Below, one piece after another: positions 37,581 through 51,700 of a stretch of 64,000 nt of DNA. Source of the stretch: Monarcha castaneiventris obscurior (lineage: Eukaryota > Chordata > Aves > Passeriformes > Monarchidae); NCBI GenBank assembly GCA_026261815.1, contig JAMPIT010000894.1:51895147-51959146 (forward strand), read 5' to 3'. A program made the translations under genes and the position numbers. Numbering within the stretch: position 1 is the stretch's first letter; each line of letters starts with the position of its first letter. The notes under the pieces are model-generated. The model saw nothing but the letters and a program-made list of their open reading frames with translations, was not told the DNA's origin and did not search any database.

Positions 37581-40500
37581 CAGAGAGACTGGAAACCCTT
37601 GCTGATCTCACCTCCTGCAAGGCTCCCTTAAAATCCTCACCCCTTAGCCAGTGACAGTCTGAACTGAGCACCTGTATTTTATTTACAGCCAAATGTTCTA
37701 TTTCAGGTGCACTGGCACGAGCTGCTGAAGCACTGGATGCCCTTATCTGCTTTCTTCAGGGAAACAGATACATGAAATACATAAGATATAAGGTTTTTAA
37801 GATTAAATGCCACAAACACAGATTGAATGTTCCTCATTCCTTTAAGGAACTCTTTTTCTTGGCATTCTGTTCCAAGTTTCCAAAGTGATTTCTACTCCCA
37901 TTCACGTTTAGAAGCATTTAAAACACAGCAAAGAGGGAATGCATTAGTGGACAGAACTGGCCACTTAGAGTTTAGGCCTGACCCCCAGCCCCTCCTGAAC
38001 CTCAGCTGAACCAACCCGGGGCAGGGCTGTACAGGATCCTCCAGAGGGTCCCCAGCAGTGAGGAAAGGTGATCATGGCACAGCCTCTTCTCAAAAACAAA
38101 ATACTGACACTTAAGATAATCAAGAATGAAGGCATTGCCTTTATCTCTGTTTCCATGATGCCAGCAGAGACTGTCTGGTCACCTTCTTGAGAAGAACCTT
38201 GATTACCTGTCTTTTCAGGAAGGCTGCCCTGACAAAAAGGAACCAAGAAACACAAATAGCCACCCACAAGCTAACAGCTTCAGTGGGTTGTTTTGCTGTT
38301 TGCTTTAGTTCACTGGCTTAAAAGGGTCAGCAACCCTCATCCTGAGGACCCTATTAGTGAAGTAGCTTTGAGCAAAACATATAATTAACCTTTGGAACTC
38401 ACTGTAGCAGGATATCATTGAGGAAGCACATGAGAAAGATTTTCATTCTTTTTAAAAGGGCTGTATATAGGCAACTCTAAGGACACAAATATCAGTGCTT
38501 TTACTACAGAGAATTCACTGGTTACAGCCACTAAGCACTGTGCTTCAGGGACACAAGAATAAACAAAGCCAGGGACTAATAATAAACTCTTCACTCACCT
38601 AAATGGTAGGTGAATAAAATGGGCAAAACCAGTAAGATGAGTCCAGACTGGTCAGAGTCTCCAGAAAGCACCACTCACAGAGGCAGGAATAGAAACTACA
38701 GTTGGTGAATGGATACTTGATCTATTCCATCATGTGAAATTTTGTGTCCAGCTCTCTCCTTCACATTCACTCACTTTCTATCTCCCATGTGATGGCCTTT
38801 CACAACCTTAGAATGATGAATCGAATGTACATGAACCCAGGCTGACCTCAAAGATCTAGCAGGCAAATTTAAAGTAATATACATACAGAGAAGATTTTAA
38901 GGAATCAGGAACCAACTGAAAACATTTTGTTTTACCGTGCAGGAGACTCAAATGGCTTCTGCTAAGAAGGACCCAGCTGACAAACCTGCCTGAGAATGAC
39001 ATCCTTCAAGTGACTTCTATCATATTTAGAAAAACTGTAAAATCCCTGGGTTAGAGGGACAGGGCAGCAGACAGGAGACATGAGATACTTGGAATGCACT
39101 GACATTTGGAGTACTTTGAAGCAAAAAGACTCACAATTCTCCCTCAATACAAGGAATGACTGAAATATGCAGCGCTTGCTGAACCATCAGCATTCTGGCA
39201 GTGAGAGTGTGTGGTAAGAATCTGTGCAGACGGGATGCCATAAATTCTCCCATTTTGTTACCATTAGTATAAAAATAATCAAGAAAACACATCTTTAGCG
39301 CTGCTGGGTGAACTTATCAGAGAGGTAGAAATTGTATATCACTAGAAACCTGGTGTCATGTAACTACATGGCATCCACAGGGCTCTATCCTCATCCTGGA
39401 TCCCTTCACATCCATCAATCCATTCCAGCTCTGAACAGGTAAGCCTTTAGATTTGATCCAAAGGATGTTCACAAGCTAAAAGGAAAATAAATTGTAGTTT
39501 TGACTTAAACTCTTCTCAATGCAAAGCCAAAAATGTCCTTGTGTGTAGTGGTGTGGAAAAAACCCAAACCTTAGGAAAAGCCCCTACAGCCCCGTGAAAC
39601 ACCAGAAGAGAAACTATGCTGTGTGTTCTGACATTAACAAAAACATAAATGGATTGATTCTAGAGAATGTATTGAATAAAATTTAGTTAGCGTCCTTTTG
39701 TTTTGTTTTAATGATTGCACACCATTTAATTTTTATGAGCTCGATTATGCCTTTAAGGCACATTCCAGCAGAGGGCTGAGGTGAAAAAGCCTCTCTAGGG
39801 AGGATGCAGCAGAAGGAAAAGCCTCTGGGATGTGCAGAAGTTCAGCTAATCCTTTCTAGGCATGTGTTCAGCATTACCTACTTGCAGCTTTTGCACTTCC
39901 CAGTGGAAAAGCAAATCTCTGGGCCAATGGCTAAGAACTTTCTGCCTCCTTCAGCCCACTGTGCCCCATTATGAGAGGGGTTGATCTAAATACCCTGTCA
40001 GGCCTAATATCTGCTGGCTTTTTTGTGAACAAGTCATTCAACTTAGGGACCCAGTCCCATCACCAAACCCTGGAACTTCTCAGGAAGGACAGAGATTACG
40101 CACCTCCTGTTTTCCAAGGCAGTCAATGCTGGCAAGTTCATAAAAACTTAACATTTCTCACTCTAGAGAATGTATTAGGACTTAATATATTGAAAATATG
40201 TAACTCAGACCTAAGAATGAACTGGTCCTCTCAACTGCCCAAGAGACAAGTCATAACTAACACTGAAGGTCTGAAGCTCTTCGACCCCAAGGCTACTGTA
40301 CCTCAATCTCTTGATAAGAAGGTGCTGCTCCTCGCACTTCACTTGCCAAATAAGAGGACTGTTCACTTCCTCAGCGCAACAAACTTTTAGAAACTGGAAA
40401 GAACACCCTAGAAATGGCATAAAACATTGTTCATAGTGTTTGGGATCCTTGAAGAACTTCAAAGCAAATTCCACTGGGTGTTAAAACAATTCCAGTTCCT

Positions 40501-41789
40501 CAAATGCAGCTTCCCTCTCCTAAGCGCTCTTGCATATTGAAATGTACATGCATGTTTCCAGCAATTACATACAAATCCTTGCTTTAATCCCTGAATGCAA
40601 AAACTTTTCCTTCAGACTCGCTTTGAGAAAGAATTTTGGAGTCCTAAAATGCAGTGGGCACCACCTGGGCTTCCCAGGGTCTACCATCACAGTGCCTGCA
40701 GCAATCAACCGGCCCCAGGTCTGTGCGGCAAACACCACTCCAGCGTTTCTGTGGAAAGGTGCTGGTCCTGCTTCCTGAGAGCTGCCACGAGCCACAGCCA
40801 GATCCTGGAGTGGTTCAGGTGTCAGCACAGCTTCTACAGAGCAGCACCCTTCAGCTGCTGAAGGCTGCCTGGCTCTCCAGCTCGGGCATAGCTCCTTGAG
40901 TCAGCTCCTTGGGGTGAGCACATGTGGCCTAGGGTGTGAGGGCAGCAGAGGGATAGATGTACTGCTGGTGTTCCAGGTCTGCTCCAGCTGAGCTACCCCA
41001 CATCCTCCCCTGCCTCCTGCCTGTGTGTACAGGATTTGTGTGTGCTGGGCATTCAGTCCATGGTTTCCTTCCTTTTGCCCCCATCTTCCCTCTATTTTAC
41101 GTCCCAGTCAAACATCGTATTACAAGGAGCGTTTGGAAAGGTAAAAAACAGCAACCTGAGTGGATCAGTTGGGGAAACTCAAGCTGAATTTAGAAGGAAA
41201 AAAGACTCCCCCTGCCCTAGGCTGAGCATGAATGAGAAACTCCCATATTTACTGCTAATTCCTACAAATCCTTTGCTGCCCTGCCGACGTGGATGGGCAG
41301 CACCCTGTATCCCCCTGCCCTGGTGAGAGGCTGTGCCGAGGGTCCCCAGCAGGGCTGCGTGCAGCCTCACAGCGCTGCCACCCAGGAGGGCTCCTCCAAG
41401 GTGAGGGATAAAGGAACAGCAGGGCTGACACTGTGTCTAATGTGGCACAAGGCTCCCTCGGCACAACGTGCCCCAGCTAATGAACGCACTGCCCCAAGTG
41501 CAAACAAGCCAGGAAAGGTTCTGTTTTCAAAGCAAACGTATTGCACTTCAATGGAGATTTTTTTTTTCCCCCCTAAAAAGTTTTAATATACACACTAAAT
41601 TAAGCTTGAGAAAAGGGGACATTTCATCTTTAATCTATTTACTTCTGAATATTTAACATACAATTCTGGCACCAATCACCAGATTTAACTGGAAAATTAC
41701 TCACTAATCTGTTTGCTTATTTGGAATAATTGGGTAGGCTGCCAGGGAAGAGGATTTCCTACCCTGTTTAATATCTCAGTTAGTAGTCC
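37581..41789. other. unique sequence, no gene seen
   Basis: A 139-codon plus frame at 39,971-40,390 is unrecognised. A GC-richer patch at 40,650-41,500 opens many overlapping frames in several phases and has slightly more CpG than the surroundings, but not enough to call a CpG island. Confidence 0.55.
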
Positions 41790-42060
41790 AATTTCAGCTT
41801 GGCGGCATAATTACTCTGACAGAGCTGTAGCCACAGGGCCTGTGAGTGGGGCTGCTTTTTAAACCGTAAATTATGGAGGATTAGCATTTATGAATTTTAA
41901 ATCAGGGCTGTGGTAGGAGACACTAAAGCTGCTTAGAGCTTGCAAACCACTGCATTCAATCACCAGTCATTAACACATTCCTTCCCAGGACTTTCTGCAA
42001 TCACATTTAATAAAAAGGTATTTTCTAATTTGCTTTAAAATATTGTGGCTCTGTGTCTTC
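41790..42060. promoter_or_regulatory. enhancer-like AT-rich block
   Basis: Contains TAATTA at 41,808-41,813, then GTAAATTATGG, ATTAGCATTTATGAATTTTA and CAGTCATTAAC, giving at least four homeodomain-type cores in under 200 bases of unique sequence. No coding or repeat explanation. Confidence 0.3.
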
Positions 42061-43986
42061 AGTGTAACACCAGGGATAAGGAAATGCACTTTTCAGGAAA
42101 AAAAAAGCTCCACAATTTAATTTGACCCTGGTTTACCTCCCACATAAGATGTTAAAGGGGCTATCTCCTCTGCTTGAGCCCTTCCATTTCTTCTACCAGA
42201 TGGCTAGCACGTGGTTTGATCCCCACTAAAACAATTTAAAAAATTAAAAACTGCTGAAAATCAGAGCCACAATGTGGCTGATTGGCAGAGAGCTGAACTC
42301 TGCCATCCCCGTAGCTCAGGAGCTTTGGCTTGTGAGCTCTCCACTGTTGTGTTTGCCTGTCAGGCTCACGATGAATCATTATGGGGTAAATCCTTCCTTT
42401 GATGTAGGCATGTAACTTCTTTTAAGGCCAATGAGAGTTATGTACATGCACTGAGGGCAGAATATTTCATGCCCTGAAGAAGTCTTAGGGAAAAAACCTG
42501 CCAAAAATCACACCGCTTTGAACTTCGAAGTTGCTCCACTTGGGAGTCTAAAGAGCTCTGAAGCCGTAAGACATGCATCCAAATGCAAATGCTGAGCCCT
42601 TCTTCCTTCTGAACCTCTGCATCTCTCCCTCCGAGAGCCTACAATTCAGCAAGGGGTTCAAGTTAGTCCTCCACATGACCCTTTCAAAGACCAAAGGCGC
42701 ACACAGGAAACCTGTGATTTTTACACCGAGAGTTTTCATGCATTAAATTTTGTCTATATATGTTAATAAAAATGCATAGGTATACAGAGTCTCCTACCAA
42801 AAAACAGAAGACGTGAGTGAAAGTTATAAGCAACAAAAGAGGAAAAGGGAAAAAAGGTGGCAAAGTGGGCAGAGCAAAAGTTGATCCAGCACCTGCCACT
42901 AAACCCTGACAAAAACACAGGCAGTTTAAAAGGGAGCCTAAGTGAACTCCACCCACAGTATCCCCCTGCAATTAGCCCAGAAACTCAGAAGAGCTCTGTG
43001 CTCTCAAAGCTACCTCCGGGAAGGGGCAGACGGAATTCCCTGGATTGCTCAGCCATGGGGATTTGCACAGCCTCCTCAGAGTCACTCAGCATTGACCTCT
43101 GACACAAGCAGGATACCAGCTGATGATGCATTACTCTGCAATCAACAGTGCTATTCACCGAAGCAACCAGATGATTTAAGGTTCCCAAACCTCATTGAAA
43201 GTCGCTGGAACTTAGGCACTTTGAAAAGTCGACACTTTTGAAAATGCCTTTTAATCTCCCAAATTACTCATGCTTTTGAAAACTTTACTCATGCTAAGTA
43301 CTTTGGGGGCCTCAGTCAGTGAAAGCTAAACTGAAAGACGCTAAGGAAGGACCATTTACACAGAGCCCTGCTCAGCCCTTATCTCTCCTCTATCCTCCCA
43401 GCAACAATAGACAGAAGGAAAACGGAGCTCTTGGCAACACCAGCCCTGTGCCAAGAATTAGTCTGACAGAGTGGCAGGTCCCCAGACCCTATTAAGGCTA
43501 CTTAGACAGATGGATTTTCTTCCCTACTGCACCCTGAGTAGGCTTTTTCTAGCTGACCTCCTTCCTCTGAAGGCTGAGTGGTACCTCCACTTCTCCCCGA
43601 ATTGCAAGAAAGACGCAGCCTTTGCTGCCACAGGAAGAACAATTTGATCGCCCCTTGAACAGTGCAAACTGCCCATATCTCAGGAACCAGCTCCATGCAT
43701 TGCTCCTCCTTCTCACCTCTCCTTGCCTCCACATGGCTGGAAAGCATTTCCTAGTTCTGCTTTCTGATTGCACCACAGCGTTCTCACTGATTATTGTGTG
43801 TGCTCTCTGGGTGTATGCAGACAACAGGGGGGCAAATGTTCCTCGAGCAGGGGAGAAGCAGCAGCAGCCTCTGTTTAGCATTCAGAGTCTGAGAAGTGCT
43901 TCTGAGTAGTTTTTGTCCCTTTGAGGAGCAGTTAAGGGCAAGGAATGAGCGTGCACAAGTGACCAGGATGAAATCCTCCCCAGAGT
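42061..43986. other. unique sequence, no gene seen
   Basis: Ordinary composition, frames at or below 110 codons, overlapping in several phases. Confidence 0.6.
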
Positions 43987-44047
43987 GTATATTTATATAT
44001 ATATGTATATATATATATGTATATGTATATATATGTATATATCAATA

Positions 44048-44094
<47 letters not shown>
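43987..44094. repeat. (TA)n microsatellite, about 108 bp
   Basis: Alternating TA with G interruptions (tatatg, gtatat) in the first 70 bases, then about 37 uninterrupted bases of perfect TA from 44,058. This is the longest simple repeat in the window. It is likely to be length-variable between individuals and could extrude a cruciform. The open frame across it (43,896-44,096) is an artefact of the repeat. Confidence 0.97.
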
Positions 44095-44098
<4 letters not shown>

Positions 44099-47000
44099 CT
44101 TATTAAGTGCTGCTTGTCCAGATCATGAATTGGGATTTCAGGAGGTGGCAAAGCCTTGATGTGGAGCTGTGTCTGAGCCTAGTGCACGTCAGGACTCACC
44201 TGGTCCCTAACAAACTAGAGCAGTGCCCAGCCTCTAACTGTGCGGGCTATTCTTTGCCTGAGCCCTGAGTTCAGTGACCCTCCCACATCTTCTCTAAAAC
44301 ACCTCTTCAAACACACTCATCCATGTCATCTATCATACTGTGGGAGGGGACAGAGGCACATTACAAGGAACTGGGGGAAAAAAAGCCATTTCAATTGCTG
44401 GGCATTGTTTGGAAAAGCACCAAACAGCAGGACATTCCCCAAAGGGCTGTTCGAGTTGGCTTTGGGAGCGTTGCTGTGATCTCCGCAGAGACAACATAAG
44501 GGCTGCAACAGAGGCCCAATTCAAAACCCTGACAATCAAAGTCTGAAAGGAAAAAAACCCAAACAATTTAGACTCAACTCCTACACAGCATCTCTAAGAA
44601 GCTTCAATCCCTCAGCATTCGGGCAAAGAGCTAGGGCACTTTTTTATTCCCCTCTGTATGATGCAATTGCCTCAAAATGTTGGCTGCAACCAGAAGTTAC
44701 ATTTTAGTCCCCATAAATCAAAGGAAATGGAATATCCTCTGCATTTAATGTCTACATTCCTTATCCCACAGGGTTTTTCTCTATGGCCCTGAAAGTACCT
44801 CAAAACTTGCAAAAGGAGAAAAACTTCTTCTCCCAAGGCAAGGGGCAGGGGGAGAAGTGGCACCATATATTTATATAAGCACGCACAAGTGACTGATAAA
44901 ACTTTGACTTGGAAATCTCTCTTCAGTAGGCTTAACATGCTTCCTCTGCCTGAGAAATGTATAATGTATAAAGCAATCCTGCCTGCCTCCTTCTCGAAGC
45001 CACCTGAACAATCTCCTTTCATTGGCCATGGGGCTTTACAAGCAGCTCCTCTGCACAACCAGGTGGCTCAGCATATGGCCTCACTTTTCTGCCACTGCAG
45101 CTAGAAGAATTTTAGACCTTTTGTAACTTTACCTCTAAAAGGTTGGTTGCTGGCAAACAGAGCCACTCCCCATTTTCTCTGACACAGGAGAGGATCCACT
45201 ATTGTTCTGAGTCCCTTTCAATGCTGTACCAAGACTGGATCCTTCTCCCCTTGATTGGGAAAATGGTCAGTGAGATGCTGTGGACAAGAGAGCCCCTGAA
45301 ATAATTAGGAGCTGCATTTGCTCTTAGCTGGTTATACTGAGTATGGTATCAGTAGCTCCTCCAGCATACTTTGTTTAGTTGTGAAGGGAAAGACTGACAG
45401 TAAATAATTTGATGACTGTCACTAGAAACACAGTGTTCTTTTTCCTGAAGGAAAAATAAAAGGCTGCTGCATGAAGACTGGTAGTATGAGCTACATAGAG
45501 TACAATACTTGACAGGTTCAAAACCTCTATAATTTCACAGTTTTGCAAACTGTAGCCTTTTAGCACTAGTAAGAAGGGAGATGAGGTGTCATGTTGTTGC
45601 TCTAAAGGAGCAAGAACCAGTTTAGCTCATCTCACCCATCCACAGCAGCTGGCCTTGGTGGTTGTGGAAGACAGGTGACATCCTTGTGCAGAATTCCAAA
45701 CACAGAATCATTCAGAGCACCTTATTGCCAGCAACTCCACAGATCACAGTGCACTGGCCCCTCAAGTCCTGCCTCATGATGCTGTGAAACCAAGTGTTTC
45801 CCATTGGTTTTTATCATGCTTTTGGTCTCATGGCATGCAGCAAAATTGCTGTCTCAAAATGACGTGGCATGCTCAATACTTCTCAGTAACCTTTCAGTTC
45901 ATGTGTGAATTTCCCTTACTTCTGTGAAGCCATGAACCTGATGAACAGCAGCTGAGACTATTTTCATTATTGTTAAGGGGATAGCTAACGAGTCAAAGCA
46001 CATAAGCCATCTCTCATGTATAGTCCCATATACTGTAAGAGAACATAATCCCATAAAGCCCAGGTTTAAAAAGAATTCTCTCATTGGAAAACACGTGGGA
46101 CTCATTGCTGAAAAATTTACTGGTCAGGACTGTAGACCTGCAGAAATTCTGTGAGACAGGAGATCAATGATCACGCCACCTAATCACACCCTGGCCAGCA
46201 AAAGCCTCAGCACTGTCCTACAGGCACTGGAGTCACAGGAGAAGTTTTGCAATGGTTTGGCTGTGCCTGTTGCAGGACAGAAAAGGAAGGACAAAGTTGA
46301 TGTGAGTCCTGGGAGAACATCTGTGAGTGAGGTTAGAATGAGACCATAGAGATACCCCTGCACAGGGTCACATCTCAGATGTGCCTTACTGAAATGGTAA
46401 AACTCTTCAGGACACCTTTGTGTTGCTCTAAGTGGTTGAATGCCTCCCTCTGCTTCCTGGTTTAACCTGGGGAAAAGCTACTGAGGAAGGGAGAAGGGGC
46501 ATCAGCTCAGAGAATCTCACACAGGGAGATGCTGCAGTACAAGTCTTCGAGCTACATTTTCTAAAAAGGGCTTAGTGTATATATTTAGGACGTTGGACTC
46601 CGCAAGAAATTAACAAGTTTTTACCATGCTCAGATGGAAAAAACACTTCAGCTGCAAAAACAATATCTCCCTCATGGACCTCCTTGTATATAACAGACAA
46701 TTTCTCCCACAGGCAAGCTGAGACAACTATGAGGTCTTTTTTCCCTTGCCAATGTCTGCCAGGTGGTACCAACCCAGATACTCCTAGGCACTGGAAATAC
46801 ACTACTGAAGGAACTGTTCCTATGGGAAGGGGAGTGTAGAGTATGTAAATAAGGTCCTGAGCATCAGAAGGCAGGACACTCTCTCTGCTCTTCCTAAATC
46901 TGGTACTGTTAGTAAGAACATCTACATTGTAAAGCTCAAAAAATCCTCCCTTAGTCTTCCAACCTTCAAAACACAAAGTTTTAAGAGGGAGACTCCTAGA

Positions 47001-48119
47001 TTGCAGATTAAAACTGATTTATCACACCACAAGGATCCTGAGTCAGATCCACAGCTGGCCTGACTGACTTCAGTGCAGTAGACTGATTTCTACTGCCTGA
47101 GGAGCTGCTCTTCCACAGTTAGTGACATCTCAATTTCCTTTCTAATAAGCAACAGGCCCTGTTATAATGGGATATATGGAAGGAGAGATGTAAAAGCTTA
47201 TAATGTGAAAATTGATTATCATGTACTTCAGACTATTTCCTGCTGTGCCTTTTGTTTTGGCATGCGTGTTTCATTTCATTACTCCGAGCTGTTCACCGTC
47301 TCTGAACCACACTATGAAATACATTAATTATCTCATTATCTTTGGGGCAAAAGCTTCAGTCCTTCTTAAAGGACTGAAAACCATAAAAACCATATTCACT
47401 CAAAACCTTCTTTGGGTTCATTAGGGATTCTGAGTGTGATGAGAGAGGACAGGACTGCAGATACATATCAGGACACACCAGATAAGATTTTGGTTCTGTT
47501 TGCGCTTCTGTCACTTAAAATACAAAAAAACCACCCCCAATACAGTGTAGGTTTGCCTTTTGTTTGAAAATGCTCAAAATAAAATTGCTCTCAAGTTCCC
47601 AACTCATATGGTAGAGTGAACCCACAAGAACTTTTCAAGGCTTAGTAATAAACTTCCAAAATAGAGGAGAAGAGAAGAGAAATGACAGGTAACTTTACTA
47701 ATAGCCCTACCAGAAGGTGCCACAGAAATATGGCAATGTCAGCGTCCTGAATTAGCCTCTACATCAGATAAAAATAATATAATACTTTTATTTTCATAAA
47801 TAAATCTTAATTAAGAAAATGTCTTCTCAAAGCATAAAGTAGAGGAAGGTAGAAAAAAAATCTCCACAAAAACCTGTGTCACACACTCTCACACTTTGAA
47901 TTTAGGATCGTGTTGGGGTCATTTTGTAAAGAAAATAATGTTCCAGGCCCATCACAATTTGTGAAAGTCAGGTTAGAGTAAAAGCAAAATTCCCCATCGT
48001 CCTCACAAGATTTCTCGCCCTGTTCTTTTGTGAATACGCTAGAATGGGTGATGGATGGGAGGCTGCCCCTTTCTAGAGTCCTTGCTGTGTTTTGTGATAA
48101 CTCATTATATTTCTTTCTT
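44095..48119. other. unique sequence, no recognised gene
   Basis: Minus frames of 128 codons (44,672-45,058) and 134 codons (46,572-46,976) are open but show no domain I recognise. No repeats except small A-runs. Confidence 0.55.
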
Positions 48120-48360
48120 TACAAATAGCCCCATTAACGCTCCAGAATTGAACAGAATCATAAAGCTTGAAACATCCCACTCCCATTCCGGTGGAGCTAG
48201 AGGTATTGTTTCATGAATTACAGAGCTGCCAAAACGTGATTTATCCAAGCGAAGCCTTCAAAGCCGAGTCACAGATATTTATTTATTTATTTGGGATTGT
48301 AAAAGAAAATACTTTTTACTGAGATAAGGATGATATAACCTAGCTACAGCTTTATTTAAA
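48120..48360. promoter_or_regulatory. enhancer-like block
   Basis: Unique sequence with CCCCATTAACG, GTGATTTATCC and a (TTTA)n-like run after GAGTCACAGATA. The stretch from 48,180 to 48,270 carries several CpG-containing words (ccattccggtgg, aaacgtgat, aagcgaagc, agccgagtc). That is unusual in this CpG-poor window and suggests constraint. Confidence 0.3.
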
Positions 48361-48752
48361 TTGAATTATGTCTCTTTTATATTTCTTCAACATTATGGTT
48401 GATGGAAATGTTTTAGTCCTTGTTTTTTTGGGGCTGAACTAAAAACCTTATTAAACCATTTATAGAAAATTTACAAAACAGAAGAGAGTCAAGCTCTTTC
48501 AAAGTCTCCGTGGCCTCAAAACCTTATATATTCTGAGATTAGATGTCACTCTTAGTCAGATGATTCTAAACAAGACTACTATAATCCTCTCTGTTATGGA
48601 GATATTTATTTTTGTCTGAAAAACTTCAAAGCAGGCCGTGACAGATAATCAAAATCAAAATTTGCATTCCAATGAGAATTTCTTTTTAATAAAGAAGAAT
48701 AATTCTCACAGTTCCTCTGTGAAGGAGAACTGAGCTCACTTACTTCAAATTT

Positions 48753-48790
48753 GGGGGGTTTGGGGCCTGGGGTTTGTTTGGTTTTTTTTT
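48753..48790 (+). other. G-run cluster followed by T-run, possible two-layer quadruplex
   Basis: GGGGGG, GGGG and GGGG occur within 20 bases, followed by a shorter GG at 48,780-48,781 and then a T run. Only three runs of at least three G are present, so a quadruplex here would have to use two-G tiers. It is weaker than the motif at 3,401. Confidence 0.5.
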
Positions 48791-51700
48791 AATATCTCCC
48801 ATTCGTCATTATTCAGTAAAGTTTTTGCAACTTTTGGGAAGAAATGCTGCAGCAAGTCAAGAAACACAGCAATGAAACCCAAGCATTGCATTTTTCTTCA
48901 GAATTTTTCCCCAGAATGAACAAAACAGCCAGGGATCACCATCAAGACATAGTCCTACACCTGCCCTCCTGGGTGAATACTCTACAATGCTTCCTGCAGG
49001 GAACTGAAGCCAGCTTTCAATGGAAGCTGGGAATGCCTGGGCAGGGGAGGAACCTGCTTTTCCTTGTGCACATGCCTTTTAAAAAACGTTCCTGTGTTTC
49101 CTTTTTTGTGTTGGTAGTGGCAATGGAGAGCTCTGTCTGTGGACCAGGACCTCAGCACGCCAAACCCTGCATTGCACCAAAATATCTGATGCTTCAAAGA
49201 CATTTGGGGCATCTCCTCAGGGGCAGCTGAAGACACCTTGCATCCTTACAGACTAGATGCTCTCAGCCTGGGGCTGGCAGCTCACCTTGGGGTGCTACCA
49301 CAGTGATATTGTCCTACCTGCCCCATTCCCTCCTGTAAACTGCTTTGGGGAAGGAGAGACATTTGGTAGCCAATGCAGTGCATCACTGAGGGCTGAGACC
49401 GCTGCTGGCTGGCTTTTTATAGGGGCTGTGCACTGGTGAGGGACAGAGCTTTTCCATTTCCAAGTAAAGCACAAGCCTGCCTGGCCTGAACCTCGCTGCA
49501 GCACAGGTCTCTTTGTCCTTTCAGAGTGCTATTGCTTCCTTCCTTTCAATATCATTAAGAAAAATTTAAATACACTTAAATCTGTTCATAGAACTACACT
49601 GGAGCTTCCAGATTCCCAGCTTCCACCAACAATACTGAAATGGTGGTACCACTCCCCTTCCTGATGCAAACCTCCTCTAATGCCACTTCAGGATTCCTCT
49701 CCTCCCAGGGACACATTCAGATAAAAATGTCTGCACATCTCACAGGTGGGACTGTTTAGATTTACACAGAAATACACAATTTGCAGACCCTGAATCATCA
49801 GTTTCTTCAGTTACTGATTTACACCACAAAGTTAGCTTTGCTTTACAAAGAGTTTGCTGTGTGGAAATCAAGGCCAGCTGCCGCAGGAAGAGTGAAAAGC
49901 AGCACAGAAAGCAAGGGTGGTCCAGCAAACCTCAACATTTTTGCCAAGAGCTCCGGAAAGGGCCGCACAGAAACACCCCTGAGTGTAACCTCAGGCTCCC
50001 ACTTACTGTCACTGGGGCTTTGTACCAGAGCAATCCACTTCATCCCCTGGGAAATGAAAGGCAGTGCAGGACAAGGTGCCAAGAAACTAGGTTCTGTCTG
50101 CTGGGACTTTCTGAAGGAGCAGCACAGCTATTTACATTCGTTTGGTAAAAGCCAAAAGAGGCAGCAGGCATCTGAGAGCAGCACCTTGCCAGCCCAAAGT
50201 GACCATGCAACACCTCTCTGAGACACAGAGTCTGCTGGCTGCTCTCACAGGGGCCTGGAGAGCAATCTTTGCTCTCAACACCTCTCCCCATCACAGGCTT
50301 GTGTAGTCCCCTGGATGCAAAGCTGATTTTGTACCTCCTTTGTTATGTAAATGAGATATTAAAACACTTCTCAGATCCTCTCAGGCAAAAGGGCTGCCTC
50401 TAAACTGCAAAATCTCACTTCTGTGTGTCGGGCTGGTCAGCTGGGCTATCCAATTCCCTTCCAATTTGCTGGGATTTATTTTTACATTTCCTTTTCAGGC
50501 AATGCATCCTGGCCCACATAGGTTTTCATTCACTGTTGCACTGTTGCTTTGTTAGCACTTCTATTTATTTATTAATTGTTTCATTAGTGGTCATTCCAGA
50601 GCAGCACTGTGTTGAAACATATGAAGGAAACCTTAAAAAAAAAAAAAATTGTGACTGCACATTACATGGACTGCTTTGATATTCTGATCTCACCCCGTTT
50701 AAGTACAGTTCTTGAAAGTGAAGGACAGTGGTGTGAGTCAATCTCAGTTAAATGCTAGCTTTGCTCATTTAACGATGCAATGGGCACACTTGGCTGCATT
50801 CACTAAAATCTTGTTTGATACCAATTAAGCCTTAAAAAAATCCATTAATAGTCTGAATGCCTCTCAAACTCACTTTTCAATTTATTTTGAAAAGACTCAA
50901 AGTTGGATAAAACTGAAAAAATCTGCCAAAGATTCAGTGAAAAGGGGCTGATTTGGGAAAAAATGGTAGTTTTAATAATGATAAACCTCTACATACCTTT
51001 AAAGTAGGGCCCTAAATCTGGCTCTATCCTCTTTACATCTTTAACTTTATCCTACGTAATGCACTAAGCACAATTTTCTTCTTGGAACCATCTCTTATAA
51101 TTGAAACTTTCTTAAAGGGGTACTGAGGAAGAACAGTCAAGACTTCAAAATGTGAATTTTTTTTCCTTGGATACACCATTTCAGGTCTTCTATCTGGGGC
51201 CTATTCGGTGTCAGCCTTCATTTTGATGGGAATGCATAGCCAAGATATTTGGAAGAGCAGAAAAAGGAAGAATATTTCCTCTTCCACCTTGCAACCACAC
51301 TACCTCAATGATCATCAAGCTTTTATTCCGTGCCTTGCTGAGACACAATTTTGAGGCCATTTACTCCTTTGGTAGGAAGGCTTGCTTTCACTTTTGTCTT
51401 TTTACAACAAAACAAAAATATTGCAATGATGAGACTCAATGCCTGCAGCCTGCCTTGGTTTATTTTATTTTAAGTTTTTTTGGGTTTTGTTTCTGAAGCT
51501 CCCACAGGTCCCAATTCCTGCTGAATAAGAGCATGCTTACATCTCACTTGCAAAAGTACACCACAAGATGGGCTTGAAAAAAACAAGGTAGGCTAAAGCA
51601 CAGAGCATTTTTGCTGAGGGCTGGCAGAGCACACCCTTGGGACAGCAGGACCCTGGTGGCCAACATGACAGACACCGAGCAGAACAACAACCACTTTTGG

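Noticed and set aside
39971..40390. 139-codon plus-strand open frame
   Set aside because: No recognisable domain or flanking signals; about one or two frames this long are expected by chance.
43896..44096. Frame with IYIYIYI tail resembling a membrane segment
   Set aside because: Translation of the (TA)n microsatellite.
45690..45720. 'aaacacagaatcattcagag' as a CR1 tail
   Set aside because: Flanking sequence lacks any CR1 UTR landmark.
49781..50221. 146-codon plus-strand open frame
   Set aside because: Locally fewer stops in several frames at once; no domain, promoter or splice context.
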